32,747 nt of DNA from Synergistetes bacterium JGI 0000079-D21 (lineage in GTDB: Bacteria; Synergistota; Synergistia; Synergistales; 79-D21): NCBI GenBank assembly GCA_000402835.1, contig AQRZ01000047.1:1-32747 (forward strand), read 5' to 3'. This document shows, one piece after another, positions 23,416-32,467 of this stretch. Below the pieces are notes generated by a model. That model did no database searches. It was not told the DNA's origin and was given only the letters and a program-made list of their open reading frames with translations. Made by a program: the position numbers and the translations under genes. How positions within the stretch are numbered: the first letter of the stretch is position 1; each line of letters begins with the position of its first letter.

Positions 23416-26400
23416 CCCCATCCGCCAAGTACACCGCAAAGGACATCCAGATCCTGGAAGGGCTCGAAGCCGTCCGCCGGCGCCCCGGCATGTACATCGG
23501 GGACACCGGTCCCCGGGGCCTTCACCACCTCGTCTACGAGGTCGTGGACAACTCCATCGACGAAGCCATGGCCGGGTTCTGCACCGAAATCGAGGTCTGC
23601 CTGAAAGCCGACGGCAGCGTGTCGGTCACGGACAACGGCCGCGGGATCCCGACGGACCTCCATCCGCAGACGGGCCGCCCGGCCGCCGAAGTCGTCCTGA
23701 CGAAGCTCCACGCCGGGGGCAAGTTCGACAAGAAAGCCTACCAGGTTTCCGGAGGCCTCCACGGGGTCGGCGTATCCGTGGTGAACGCCCTTTCCGAATG
23801 GCTCGAAGTGACGATCTGGCGCGACGGGACGACCCACCGCCAGCGGTTCGAGCGGGGTATCCCCGTGACGGACCTGGAAAACGGGGAACCCACGGAGAAG
23901 CGGGGGACCCGCATCCACTTCCTTCCCGACCCTACCATCTTCAGCGAAACGACCTTCTCCTGGGAGGTCCTATCCGGCCGCATCCGAGAGCTGGCCTTCC
24001 TGAACCCGGGACTTTGCATCACTCTCAAGGACGAGGCCGAGCCAAAGGAAAAAATCTTCAAGTACGACGGGGGAATCGCCCTCTTCGCCGAATACCTGAA
24101 CCGCGGGAAGACCACCCTTTTCGCCCCGCCCCTGACGATCAAGGGCGAGAAGGACGGGGTGATCGTCGAGGTCTCCATCCAGTACAACGACTCCTACCTG
24201 GAACGGATCTACGCCTTCGCGAACCTCATCCACACGGTCGAAGGAGGGACTCACGTCAGCGGCTTCCGTACCGCCCTGACCCGGGCCGTGAACGAGATGG
24301 CCCGGAGGCAGAAGCTCCTGAAGGAAAAGGACGAAAATCTCGGCGGGGACGACCTGAAGGAAGGGATGACCGCCGTCATCTCCGTCAAGCTGCCGGAACC
24401 GCAATTCGAGGGGCAGACGAAAACCAAGCTGGGCAACGGAGAAATCAAGGGCATCGTGGACTCCATCGTCTACGAGGGCCTCATGGAACTGCTCGAAGAC
24501 CGTTCGGACGTCCTCAAGCCCCTGGTGGAAAACGCCGTCAAGGCGCGCCAGGCCCGTGAAGCCGCGCGGAAAGCCCGGGACCTGGTCCGGCGCAAGTCCG
24601 CCATGTCGGGGCTGGAGCTCCCGGGCAAGCTGGCGGACTGCTCCAGCAAGAACCCGGCGGAATGCGAGCTGTACATCGTCGAGGGCGACAGCGCCGGGGG
24701 GTGTTTTTCCGGGGATACCATGGTCCGGCTCGCTTCCGGAAAGGCCCTGTCATTTAAACAGCTTGCAGAGGACTGGGAAAACGGGATCGTCCATTTCGGT
24801 TACGCCACAAACAAAGCCGGAGACATACGGATTGTCCCCCTTATCGAACCCAGGCGGACAAGGAAAGATGCCCCCCTTGTCGAGGTGGAGCTGGACAACG
24901 GCCAGAAACTCCGCTGCACGCCGGATCATCTCTTCCGACTTCGGGACGGCTCCTACCGGCAGGCAAAGGACTTGGTCGGAGACGACAGCCTGATGCCTCT
25001 CAGGATCCGTTTCACGGAGCGCGGCGAGAACCCTGGTCCCGGCTACGAGATGGTGTGGATGAACGGACAGCACCGGTGGGTGCATACCCACCACCTTGCA
25101 GACATGTATAACCTGGTCTCTCACGTTTACGAAAAAGCCCGAGGCCCGATGAGACATCATAGGAACCTGAACAAGCAGGATAACGATCCACGCAATATTG
25201 CCCGTTTGACCAAGGAGGAACATCTATCGCTCCATGCAGGAATTGCCAGGGAAACCATTGCAAAGATCTGGCAGAACCCCGAATACCGTGAGAGAAAACT
25301 GCGAAGCTTAAGCGAAAACGCAAAGAGAATGTGGAGAGATCCAGCCTACCGAAACCATATGTCGGAAAGGATTCGGCTAGAAAGGAAAAACCCTGAGATC
25401 AACAGGAAGTTGATGGAAGGTTTCCTGAAATGGTACGGTGCACTGGATCAGGAAGCAAAATTGCGTTACGCGAACAAGCTTAGAGATCTGCAGCATAGGT
25501 ATTGGTCCAGCGAAGAAAATCGCGAACTTCAGGCAAAACGAGTTCACGAATATTATCTGTCACACCCAGAACTTCGTGAGGAACTCAGGAAAAAGGCACG
25601 ATTGGAATGGGCAGACCCTTCTCTTCGGGATTGGCGATCTGAAGCGACCCGTGAACAATGGTCTAACCCCAACTTCAGGAAAAACCATTCCGAAGTGGTC
25701 CGTGTCTGGTGGCAAGATCATCCGGAGCACGCCAAAAAACTCGTAAGGGCCTGTAAAAGGCGCTGGAATGACCCTACCGCCAGGGAAAAAGTGATCCGTG
25801 CCCTGGAGCGATGGCGGCATGAATCCAGTCAAGAAGAAAAGTCTCGACGGATTCGGGAGGGTCACAGGGACAAAGGCCTGAAACTCTTGAACCGTCTTCT
25901 GAAGGAAGCTCCGGCCGATTTGGTTCAAGCATACGATGGACTGCGGTCAAGAGAAGCCCCTACGGCACCTCGCTTCGAAACGCTTCTGGAAAAACATTTT
26001 CTGGGAAACCGGGAAGCTCTCCTGGAAGCAGCTTCGAATTACAACCACAAGGTCAAGGCAGTGAGATTCCTCGAAGAACGGGAGGATGTCTACGACCTCA
26101 CCGTCGAGCATTACCACAATTTCGCCCTGGAAGCGGGTATTTTCGTCCACAACAGTGCCAAGCAAGGCAGGGACCGGCATTTCCAGGCAATCCTGCCCCT
26201 GCGGGGCAAGATCCTGAACGTGGAAAAGGCCAGGCTGGACCGCATCTTCAGCAACCAGGAGATCAAGACGATCATCCAGGCCCTGGGGGCCGGGGTGGGG
26301 GAAGACTTCGACCCGAATAAGCTGAGATATCACCACTGCGTCATCATGAGCGTGGACGGAGAGTCCTGCACCCTCGTAAGGGACAAGTCCGGCAGCGTTC

Positions 26401-28424
26401 GATTCGTTAAGGTCGGGTCCTTCATCGACGGGCTTTTCCAGGAAGCGATCGGTCCCGATGAGTGGTCCGTCCTCTGTTTCGACCCGAACACCGGGGAATC
26501 CCGTTACCGGCCCATCAAGGCCATTTTGAGCCACACTCACGACGGGGACCTGTACGAGATCAGGACCGCCTACGGACGATCCGTCACCGTGACCGGGGAA
26601 CACAGCGTCTTCGTGAGAGGAGACGGCGGAAAGCCCGTCCTGAAGCGGGGTGACTCCATCCGGCCCGGGGATGTCCTGGCCTGCCTTTCCAGGCTGCCGG
26701 CCAACGAAACGGCCCCGGAGCGGATCGACCTTGTCCGGGCCCTCAGGGAAGCCGCGGCGGACGAGGACATCGTCCTTCGGGGACCTGCCGTGGAGGAATT
26801 TCAGAAAGAGCTTGCCGAGCCTCGCGTGCGGATTTCCGAGACCCTGGGTCACCTTCTCCACGACACGCGAACCGCCATCGGCCTTCCCCTGAAAGAGGCC
26901 TGCCATGCTCTCGGCGTCTCCCAGCCCTGTACGCTGCACGCATGGGAAAAAGGAACCTCCCGGCCGACCGAGAGCCATTTCAGGGCCTACACGGCCCTGC
27001 TGGGCATCGATGACGGCTGCATCGAAGGCGAATACTCCCTCGTGCCGAGCGCCCTCGACCGGACGTGGGAAGAACAGTACCGGGGAGCCCCCAGGAACCG
27101 GGTGCGCCCGTATTTCAACCTGGCCGATCTCCCCATGGAGTCCATCGCGGCCCTCGGGGAGGAAGTCGTTTTGACCCCGAGGGATACCGCGGACCAGGCG
27201 ATCCCCCGGATGCTCGAGGTCTCGCAGGACCTGATGTTCCTGCTGGGTTTCTTCGTCGCGGAAGGATCCTTCAGCCTCCGTGCAGGCGTCCGGCTGGCCA
27301 TCGGGAAAAGGAACGAACCCCTTGTGCCCCGGCTCGCCTCGGCCTTCCGCTCCGCCTTCGGCGTAGAACCGGTCCTGTACGAGTCAGCCAAGGGCCGGGC
27401 AGCCGAACTGCGGGTCCTGAACCGTGTCATCGGATCGACCTTCAGGTATCTCTTCGGCTTCGAGAATCCGAAAGCCTGGACCAAATCCGTTCCAGACCTG
27501 GTCTTCAACGTGTCTCGGGAACTCCAGGATTCCTTCCTCGAAGGCTATTTCCTCGGGGACGGCACTCTCCACAGCCGCGGCATCGCCTTCACAACGACAT
27601 CCAGGCTTCTGGCAGAGCAGATCCAGTACCTTTTCCTCGGCAGGGGCGTCCTCGCCGGCATGACCGTACGCGAACCAAGCGGCGAACCTTCGGGCATGAT
27701 CCGGGGCGAGCCCGTGACGACCCGTCCTTCGGCCTACACGCTCTCGGTGACGGATCCCTCGGCCCTCTCCGCGATCAAGGGAATCTGGAAGGGGCACCCG
27801 AACTCCTCCCTCCTGGAGGAAACCCTGGCCAACCGGAAAGCGCCGCGCAGGAATGCGTTGCGGTTCCCGATGCCCGGCAGCCTCGTGGGACTACCGGTGA
27901 AAGAGGTCAGGAAGATCCCCTGCGGAGGCCGTCATGTTTACGATTTCTCGGTCGAGGGAGACGAAACCTTCGTCTGCGGCACCGGCGGCGTCTGCTGCCA
28001 CAACACAGACGCGGACGTCGACGGCGCCCACATCCGGACGCTGCTTTTGACCCTCTTCTACCGCTACATGCCCCAGCTGATCGAGAACGGGCACCTGTAC
28101 GTGGCCCAGCCGCCGCTGTACCGCGTGGCGGACGGGAAAACCGTCCACTACTGCTACTCCGAAAAGGAACTGAAGGCCATCCAGGAAAAGCTGGGCGACA
28201 GGAAAAAACTGTCCATCCAGCGCTACAAGGGGCTGGGCGAAATGAACCCCGAGCAGCTCTGGGAAACGACCATGGACCCCGCGCGCCGGGTCGTGAAGCG
28301 CGTCGAAGTGGAAGACGCCGTGGCCGCGGACGAGCTGTTCAGCATCCTGATGGGCGACAGCGTTGGACCAAGGCGGGAATTCATCGAGACCCACGCCAGG
28401 GAAGTGCGAAACCTGGACGTGTAG
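23412..28424 (+). CDS. gyrB: DNA gyrase subunit B precursor containing two inteins
   Basis: The 1670-residue precursor has three extein parts: residues 1-430, 915-979 and 1532-1670. Joined, they make 634 residues, a normal GyrB that hydrolyses ATP and, with GyrA, introduces negative supercoils. The N-part has the GHKL ATPase motifs ([31 protein letters not shown]) and the transducer domain. The TOPRIM domain is split twice: its first acidic motif EGDSAGG ends at residue 430, and [11 protein letters not shown] resumes at residue 1533. The C-part ends with [15 protein letters not shown] and a normal tail. No frameshift or stop interrupts the 5-kb frame, so splicing should yield active protein. 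The ATG at 23412 overlaps the stop of the RemB-like gene; AAGGAGAGG lies upstream. A strong terminator follows. Confidence 0.97.
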   Translation: MTPSAKYTAKDIQILEGLEAVRRRPGMYIGDTGPRGLHHLVYEVVDNSIDEAMAGFCTEIEVCLKADGSVSVTDNGRGIPTDLHPQTGRPAAEVVLTKLHAGGKFDKKAYQVSGGLHGVGVSVVNALSEWLEVTIWRDGTTHRQRFERGIPVTDLENGEPTEKRGTRIHFLPDPTIFSETTFSWEVLSGRIRELAFLNPGLCITLKDEAEPKEKIFKYDGGIALFAEYLNRGKTTLFAPPLTIKGEKDGVIVEVSIQYNDSYLERIYAFANLIHTVEGGTHVSGFRTALTRAVNEMARRQKLLKEKDENLGGDDLKEGMTAVISVKLPEPQFEGQTKTKLGNGEIKGIVDSIVYEGLMELLEDRSDVLKPLVENAVKARQAREAARKARDLVRRKSAMSGLELPGKLADCSSKNPAECELYIVEGDSAGGCFSGDTMVRLASGKALSFKQLAEDWENGIVHFGYATNKAGDIRIVPLIEPRRTRKDAPLVEVELDNGQKLRCTPDHLFRLRDGSYRQAKDLVGDDSLMPLRIRFTERGENPGPGYEMVWMNGQHRWVHTHHLADMYNLVSHVYEKARGPMRHHRNLNKQDNDPRNIARLTKEEHLSLHAGIARETIAKIWQNPEYRERKLRSLSENAKRMWRDPAYRNHMSERIRLERKNPEINRKLMEGFLKWYGALDQEAKLRYANKLRDLQHRYWSSEENRELQAKRVHEYYLSHPELREELRKKARLEWADPSLRDWRSEATREQWSNPNFRKNHSEVVRVWWQDHPEHAKKLVRACKRRWNDPTAREKVIRALERWRHESSQEEKSRRIREGHRDKGLKLLNRLLKEAPADLVQAYDGLRSREAPTAPRFETLLEKHFLGNREALLEAASNYNHKVKAVRFLEEREDVYDLTVEHYHNFALEAGIFVHNSAKQGRDRHFQAILPLRGKILNVEKARLDRIFSNQEIKTIIQALGAGVGEDFDPNKLRYHHCVIMSVDGESCTLVRDKSGSVRFVKVGSFIDGLFQEAIGPDEWSVLCFDPNTGESRYRPIKAILSHTHDGDLYEIRTAYGRSVTVTGEHSVFVRGDGGKPVLKRGDSIRPGDVLACLSRLPANETAPERIDLVRALREAAADEDIVLRGPAVEEFQKELAEPRVRISETLGHLLHDTRTAIGLPLKEACHALGVSQPCTLHAWEKGTSRPTESHFRAYTALLGIDDGCIEGEYSLVPSALDRTWEEQYRGAPRNRVRPYFNLADLPMESIAALGEEVVLTPRDTADQAIPRMLEVSQDLMFLLGFFVAEGSFSLRAGVRLAIGKRNEPLVPRLASAFRSAFGVEPVLYESAKGRAAELRVLNRVIGSTFRYLFGFENPKAWTKSVPDLVFNVSRELQDSFLEGYFLGDGTLHSRGIAFTTTSRLLAEQIQYLFLGRGVLAGMTVREPSGEPSGMIRGEPVTTRPSAYTLSVTDPSALSAIKGIWKGHPNSSLLEETLANRKAPRRNALRFPMPGSLVGLPVKEVRKIPCGGRHVYDFSVEGDETFVCGTGGVCCHNTDADVDGAHIRTLLLTLFYRYMPQLIENGHLYVAQPPLYRVADGKTVHYCYSEKELKAIQEKLGDRKKLSIQRYKGLGEMNPEQLWETTMDPARRVVKRVEVEDAVAADELFSILMGDSVGPRREFIETHAREVRNLDV
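24702..26153 (+). mobile_element. Intein 1 in GyrB (HNH-type, 484 aa)
   Basis: Precursor residues 431-914. It begins with Cys (CFSGDTMV) and ends FVHN, followed by Ser in the extein (SAKQGRDR): Cys1, His-Asn end and +1 Ser are a complete splicing set. Block B is TPDHLFRL with the His at residue 506. The DGSY and DDSLMPL stretches strongly recall the cyanobacterial Ssp GyrB intein at the same insertion point. Between the splicing blocks lies an HNH-like nuclease (about 556-610; [38 protein letters not shown]). It is followed by about nine tandem units of the pattern W-x-(N/D)-P-x-x-R (about 618-800). Base composition drops here: 29/60 and 25/60 G+C in two counted lines, against 37/60 in an extein line. 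Confidence 0.95.
26349..28004 (+). mobile_element. Intein 2 in GyrB (LAGLIDADG-type, 552 aa)
   Basis: Precursor residues 980-1531. It begins with Ser ([10 protein letters not shown]) and ends CCHN before extein Thr (TDADVDG): Ser1, His-Asn and +1 Thr. Block B is [12 protein letters not shown] with the His near residue 1064; block F is [13 protein letters not shown]. The homing endonuclease has two LAGLIDADG motifs, [11 protein letters not shown] (about 1276) and [11 protein letters not shown] (about 1375). Between block B and the nuclease lies a helix-turn-helix-like segment (about 1140-1199; [24 protein letters not shown]). The architecture resembles the long Ser1 inteins of archaea. Base composition matches the host, suggesting an older arrival than intein 1. 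Confidence 0.95.
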
Positions 28425-28449
28425 GGACGGCGGATTTTTCGAAAAACAG

Positions 28450-28480
28450 AGGCCCCCGGCGAAAACCGGGGGCCTTTCTT
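28450..28480. terminator. Terminator after gyrB, probably two-way
   Basis: A perfect 10-bp stem AGGCCCCCGG/CCGGGGGCCT with a CGAAAA loop is followed on the plus strand by TTCTT. On the minus strand it is followed by CTGTTTTT. The minus-strand use fits the extended end of the secreted-protein gene at 28480. Confidence 0.9.
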
Positions 28481-28887
28481 CACGGCTTTCCGAGAGCTTT
28501 CCGGATGACCCGGTCCTGGGGCGAACCTTTTTCGACAGGCGTCCACGGCGCCCACGAAGGTTCCACTAGTCACTGGTCCACCATGTGCCCCTTGAAGTCG
28601 TAGGTGTAGGCGTCCAGGGCCCGGTAGGCGTTCCGTTTTGGCGAGTAGTGCCACTGGAGGACGTCCCTCAGTTTTCTCGCCGGAATGTCCACCCGGGCCC
28701 AGATTTCCACGATGTTCTCGCCCGTTTCGGCATCCTTCAGTTCCTTCACGCCCACGGGGCTGAAAAACCACGTTTTCCCACCCTCGGCGTGGACCTGCTG
28801 GAAGGAATCCAGCGGCGGCACCGCAGCCAGGGAAGGGAGAGGCCAGAAAAGAAAACACGCGAGAACCGGGGCAATGATTTTCATCAT
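28480..28887 (-). pseudogene. Small secreted protein, surface-adhesin-E-like, with an in-frame TGA
   Basis: The frame opens with ATG ATG at 28887 and a clear signal peptide (MKIIAPVLACFLFWPLPSLA). A soluble domain follows with VEIWARVDIPARKLRDVLQW and YTYDFKGHMVDQ. A TGA at 28570-28572 stops it at 105 residues. The same frame stays open for 30 more codons (LVEPSWAPWTPVEKGSPQDR and onward) to a second TGA at 28480, right beside the terminator. That C-terminal part, with W-x-P-x-x-x-G-S, looks like the usual end of surface-adhesin-E-like proteins. The first TGA therefore most likely replaces a TGG (Trp). TGA clearly acts as stop elsewhere in the window. A nonsense mutation or a base error is most likely; selenocysteine is less so. 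The ribosome site is weak. Confidence 0.65.
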
Positions 28888-28959
28888 AAAGATAGTTTAT
28901 CATGTTGATGCGACTGTGGAACCCGGAAACGATAGCCCCCTTATCCTGTCGCTCTCCCC

Positions 28960-28968
28960 TGCTAGACT
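28960..28968 (+). promoter_or_regulatory. Weak extended -10 candidate for the ARPP-1/ARG gene
   Basis: TGCTAGACT matches TG-n-TATAAT at the TG and at four of six bases. It would place the start about 29 bases before the ATG at 29004. No convincing -35 box is seen. Confidence 0.35.
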
Positions 28969-29003
28969 CGCCGCAACAAAAGCGAAAAAGGAGAGTGGTC
29001 CTC

Positions 29004-30941
29004 ATGAACGGATCCGGAACGAACGGCGGCAGGGAACCCGAGCTGGCCTCCGCCTGGCTGAAGCGCCTTCACGCAGGGCAACCGAAGACCGTCGGCGAGC
29101 TGACCGTGTTCCCGCTTTTCTGGGAAGTCCCGGGCGTCTTTCCCTACCTCACCCTTGGGGAAGCCCTCGAAAACGGGACCGTCACGATCACGGAAGTGAG
29201 CCAGGGCGGATCCGTCCCGGAGCTGGCCGTGGAAAACACGGGAGAGACGGCGGTCCTGCTGCTTGACGGGGAAGAGCTGCGCGGGGCCAAGCAGAACCGC
29301 GTCCTGAACACCTCGATCCTCCTGGCCCCGAAAAGCCGCTCGGTGATCCCCGTCAGCTGCACGGAGCAGGGGCGGTGGCACTACGTGTCCAACTCCTTCG
29401 AGGATTCGGGCTTCGTCATGTCCCGCAGCGCCCGGTTAGAGAAGAACCTCTCCGTGTTCGCCTCGCTGAAAGCTGGGCGGACCCACCGCAGTGACCAGGG
29501 CGCCGTCTGGGAAGCCATCCGGGACCTGTCGGAAAAAGCGGGGGTCCGTTCGGAAACGGGCGCCCAGCGCGACGTCTTCGAGGCCCGTCGGAAGGCCCTG
29601 TCCGGCATCGAGGGGGAAATTCCCAGCCTGGAGAAACAGTGCGGGCTCCTGGTCTTCGCCCAGGGGAAACCCGTGGGGTTCGACGCCGTTTCCCTGCCTT
29701 CCGCCTACCTTCGCCTGCACGGAAAGCTCCTGAAGAGCTACGCCCTGGAAAGCCTGCTGGCCGAAGGGAAACCCCAAGGCCCGGTTCCCGGGGCAAAAGA
29801 GGCGGAAGCGTTCCTCGCCGCCTGCGCGGACCTGGCGGGAGCCGCCTACCCCTCCGCGGGGCCTGGAACGGAATGCCGGTTCGAATCGAAAGCAGTGACA
29901 GGCTTTTCCCTGGTCCACCACGGCGAGGCCATCCATTCCGCCTTCTTCGCCCTGCCCGAAGAAACCCCGGGAAGGCGCCGCGACCCGCACGAGACGACCC
30001 TCGCCTCCGTCGGCATTCGGAGGAACCTGCGCGCCGGGACAAGGTCCGGCCGGATCACCCCGGAGCGCCTGACCCCGCCGGAATTCCTGGGAGATTGCTT
30101 CTTGCCTGAACCGGAACCCAGGACGGATCCCCCGGCAAGGCCCATCCTTTACGGGGCCATCGCCGGCGACATCGTCGGTTCCGCTTACGAACGGCGCCCC
30201 GTCAAGACAACCGACTTTCCGCTGTTCTCCCCGGCCTCCCGCTGGACCGACGACACCGTGCTCACGATCGCCGCGGCGGAGGTGATCCTCACGGGGGGCG
30301 ATTTCGAGGAAGCCTACCGCCGGTGGGGACGCCGGTATCCCGATGCCGGGTACGGCCGGGCCTTTCGGGCCTGGCTCCTCTCCCGGCGCCCCGAACCGTA
30401 CCAGAGCTACGGCAACGGCAGCGCCATGCGGGTCTCGCCCGCCGGGTGGGCCTGCGACACTCTGGAGCAAACCCTCGAGCTGGCCCGCCACAGCGCCGTT
30501 CCGACCCACGATCACCCCGAGGGGATCAAGGGAGCCCAAGCCGTGGCCGGGGCCATCTTCCTGGCCCGAAGCGGGGCCTCGAAAGAGGAAATCCGCACCC
30601 AGACCGAAACGCGTTTCGGCTACGACCTGGGGCGGACACTCGACGAGATCCGCCCCGGCTACCACTTCGACCCGACCTGCCAGGGGAGCGTCCCTGAAGC
30701 CCTGACCGCCTTCCTGGAATCGAATTCCTTCGAGGACGCCCTCCGCAAGGCCGTGTCCCTCGGCGGCGACTCGGACACCCAGGCCTGCATCGCCGGGGCG
30801 GTGGCGGAAGCCTTCTACGGAGGCGTTCCCCTCGAAATCGCCGAACGGGTCCGGGCCCTGCTTCCCGCTGAAATGACCCGGATCCTCGATCGGTTCGCGG
30901 AGATTTTCGAAAACAGGAGTCCCTTTCGCAGCCGCGCCTAA
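29004..30941 (+). CDS. Fusion of ARPP-1-like domain and ADP-ribosylglycohydrolase
   Basis: 645 residues, cytoplasmic. Residues about 10-350 match the ARPP-1 type domain described alongside ADP-ribosylglycohydrolases. Its signature is LLLDGEELRGAKQNRVLNTS (about 88-107), then SVIPVSCTEQGRWHYVSNSF. Residues about 381-640 are an ADP-ribosylglycohydrolase of the DraG group (LYGAIAGDIVGSAYE). The metal-binding motifs are intact: WTDDTV at 414 and GGDSDTQACIAGAVAEAFYG at 587. The enzyme should remove ADP-ribose from a protein, nucleic acid or small molecule. ARPP-1 has been placed by comparative genomics in nucleotide-based conflict systems; its chemistry is unknown to me. The ATG at 29004 follows AAAGGAGAG; the frame stays open upstream without such a site. 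A WYL regulator gene follows 48 bases later. Confidence 0.88.
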   Translation: MNGSGTNGGREPELASAWLKRLHAGQPKTVGELTVFPLFWEVPGVFPYLTLGEALENGTVTITEVSQGGSVPELAVENTGETAVLLLDGEELRGAKQNRVLNTSILLAPKSRSVIPVSCTEQGRWHYVSNSFEDSGFVMSRSARLEKNLSVFASLKAGRTHRSDQGAVWEAIRDLSEKAGVRSETGAQRDVFEARRKALSGIEGEIPSLEKQCGLLVFAQGKPVGFDAVSLPSAYLRLHGKLLKSYALESLLAEGKPQGPVPGAKEAEAFLAACADLAGAAYPSAGPGTECRFESKAVTGFSLVHHGEAIHSAFFALPEETPGRRRDPHETTLASVGIRRNLRAGTRSGRITPERLTPPEFLGDCFLPEPEPRTDPPARPILYGAIAGDIVGSAYERRPVKTTDFPLFSPASRWTDDTVLTIAAAEVILTGGDFEEAYRRWGRRYPDAGYGRAFRAWLLSRRPEPYQSYGNGSAMRVSPAGWACDTLEQTLELARHSAVPTHDHPEGIKGAQAVAGAIFLARSGASKEEIRTQTETRFGYDLGRTLDEIRPGYHFDPTCQGSVPEALTAFLESNSFEDALRKAVSLGGDSDTQACIAGAVAEAFYGGVPLEIAERVRALLPAEMTRILDRFAEIFENRSPFRSRA

Positions 30942-30954
30942 ACCGCTTTATAAT
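30925..30954 (+). promoter_or_regulatory. Candidate promoter of the WYL regulator gene
   Basis: TATAAT (30949-30954) is perfect; TTCGCA (30925-30930) lies 18 bases upstream, inside the end of the ARPP-1/ARG gene. The leader would be about 30 bases. Confidence 0.55.
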
Positions 30955-30989
30955 GAAGGGCAGGCCTTTCCAAAAAAAGGAGGGAGCGC

Positions 30990-32018
30990 ATGCCCAGGGA
31001 CCTTGGCTCGATCCGCATCGCGCGGCTGAACGATCTCGTACAGGAACTGTCGACCCACGGGTTCCTGCCAAAAAAGGAACTCATGGCCCGCCTGGAATAC
31101 ACCCAGGACCGCACGCTGGAACGGGACATTGCGTTCCTGAGGGACCAGTACGGGGTCCAGATCGACTACGACCGGCACAGGGGCGCCTACTGCCTGCGGG
31201 GCACCGGCCGGTTCGTCGCGGTGTTCGACCTCAGCGAACGGGAGGTCACCGCGCTTGCCGCGGGCCTGGGAATGGCCTCCCACTTCCTGCCCCACCTGCA
31301 GGAAGAATGCGAATCCCTTTGGGGAAAGATCCGCTTCCGGCTGCCCAGGGGCCTCTCCGACCACGGGGAGCGCCTCGGGCAGTCCGCGGTCGTGGCCCTT
31401 CCCGTTTCCCCCATGGACCCCAAGGTTTTCGAAACCTGCCTCAACGCCATCCGCCAGTCCAAGGCCATCCGGATCCGCTACCGGTCCCCCTACGGGGACG
31501 GCAGCGTGAAAGGCTACGAACTATCTCCATGGGGTGTCTTTTTCCGGGCCCACGCCTGGTACCTCTGGGCCGGGAACCCGGCCTGCGGCGAAGCCCGGAC
31601 CTACCGGGTCTCCCGCATCACCCAGGTGGTCATGGAAGAACGGCCCATGGACATGCAGCCTCCCGAAGCCGGGGTGGCAGCCTTCGCGCAAAGCGCCTGG
31701 TACGCCTGTCCGGGGGAACCCTGCCACGACGTGGCGATCCGGGTGAGGCCCCCGCTGGCGGACGTGGTGGCGGAAACCCCCTGGCATGCCTCCCAGTCCC
31801 TGTCCAGGGAGGAAGACGGGACACTGCGCCTTTTCGCGAAGGTGCCGGACCTTGACGAGGTCGCCCGGTGGGTGATGGCCAGCGCTCCCTACGCCGAGGT
31901 CATAGAACCCCCGGCGCTGAGGCAGAGGATCCGGGATCTCGCCGGGCAAGCCGCGCAAAGGCACGCCGGACCCTGGGAGGGAGAAAGGGAGGGAAACACA
32001 TGGACTCGACGGAACTGA
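30990..32018 (+). CDS. WYL-domain transcriptional regulator (YafY/PafC type)
   Basis: 342 residues. An N-terminal helix-turn-helix of the DeoR-like type (RIARLNDLVQELSTHGFLPKKELMARL, then TLERDIAFLRDQYGVQIDYD, residues about 9-63) is followed by the WYL domain. That domain contains IRIRYRSPYGDG, ELSPWGVFFRAHAWYLWAG near residue 180-198 and TYRVSRITQVVM. A C-terminal WCX extension (DVAIRVRPPLADVV, then VARWVMASAPYAEVIEP) completes it. WYL domains are thought to sense a ligand, possibly a nucleotide, and such regulators often accompany defence or DNA-damage genes. The ATG at 30990 follows AAAGGAGGG. It has its own probable promoter. Its end overlaps the next gene's start by 19 bases. Confidence 0.93.
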   Translation: MPRDLGSIRIARLNDLVQELSTHGFLPKKELMARLEYTQDRTLERDIAFLRDQYGVQIDYDRHRGAYCLRGTGRFVAVFDLSEREVTALAAGLGMASHFLPHLQEECESLWGKIRFRLPRGLSDHGERLGQSAVVALPVSPMDPKVFETCLNAIRQSKAIRIRYRSPYGDGSVKGYELSPWGVFFRAHAWYLWAGNPACGEARTYRVSRITQVVMEERPMDMQPPEAGVAAFAQSAWYACPGEPCHDVAIRVRPPLADVVAETPWHASQSLSREEDGTLRLFAKVPDLDEVARWVMASAPYAEVIEPPALRQRIRDLAGQAAQRHAGPWEGEREGNTWTRRN

Positions 32019-32467
32019 AGCGGTGGCTGATCTCGCAGGGGGCTGCCGTTGCCGGGGTGGCGGACCTCGAGCCTTTGTCCGGCTACCCGACCCTGCCGGA
32101 AAACCTGCTGGCGGGTTTCCGGCGCGGCGTCAGCATGGGAATTCCCATCCCGGCCTCCCGCACGCTCGACCGGGTGTCACACCGGGGGAACCTCTCCCAC
32201 AAGGCGGTCGCAAGGCTGGCGGGGCTGGGCTGGATCGGGAAGAACATCCTCCTGGTGAACCCCGAGTACGGGCCGCGCCTCCGGTTCGCCACGGTGCTGA
32301 CGGACCTCGACCTGGAGGCCGACGAACCGCTTGACCGCGACTGCGGGGGATGCTCAAAATGCCGGGACGCCTGCCCCGCGGGAGCGATCCGGGGCGTGAT
32401 CGCGAAACCCTACCCCGAAACGCGGGAAGAATGCGTGGACCTCGAAGCCCATTTAGTGCTCCCCTGA
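32000..32467 (+). pseudogene. QueG-like 4Fe-4S protein, 3' end cut off by an insertion sequence
   Basis: The start is ATG at 32000, after GGGAGGG, inside the end of the WYL gene. Recognisable QueG-family stretches are RRGVSMGIPIP, NLSHKAVARLAGLGWIGKN, YGPRLRFATVLTDLDL and the cluster motif CGGCSKCRDACPAGAI (residues about 114-129). QueG proteins carry two 4Fe-4S clusters; here the frame runs into insertion-sequence DNA after ECVDLEAH, adds LVLP and stops. The second cluster motif is therefore lost. The region between MGIPIP and ASRTLD is also shorter than I expect for the family. The intact protein would have been a redox enzyme or a cobalamin-type reductase relative; this copy is probably dead. 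Confidence 0.8.

Noticed and set aside
28570..28572. Selenocysteine codon in the small secreted protein
   Set aside because: No redox motif surrounds it, no convincing downstream SECIS-type hairpin is seen, and Trp fits the family better. Kept only as a minor option.
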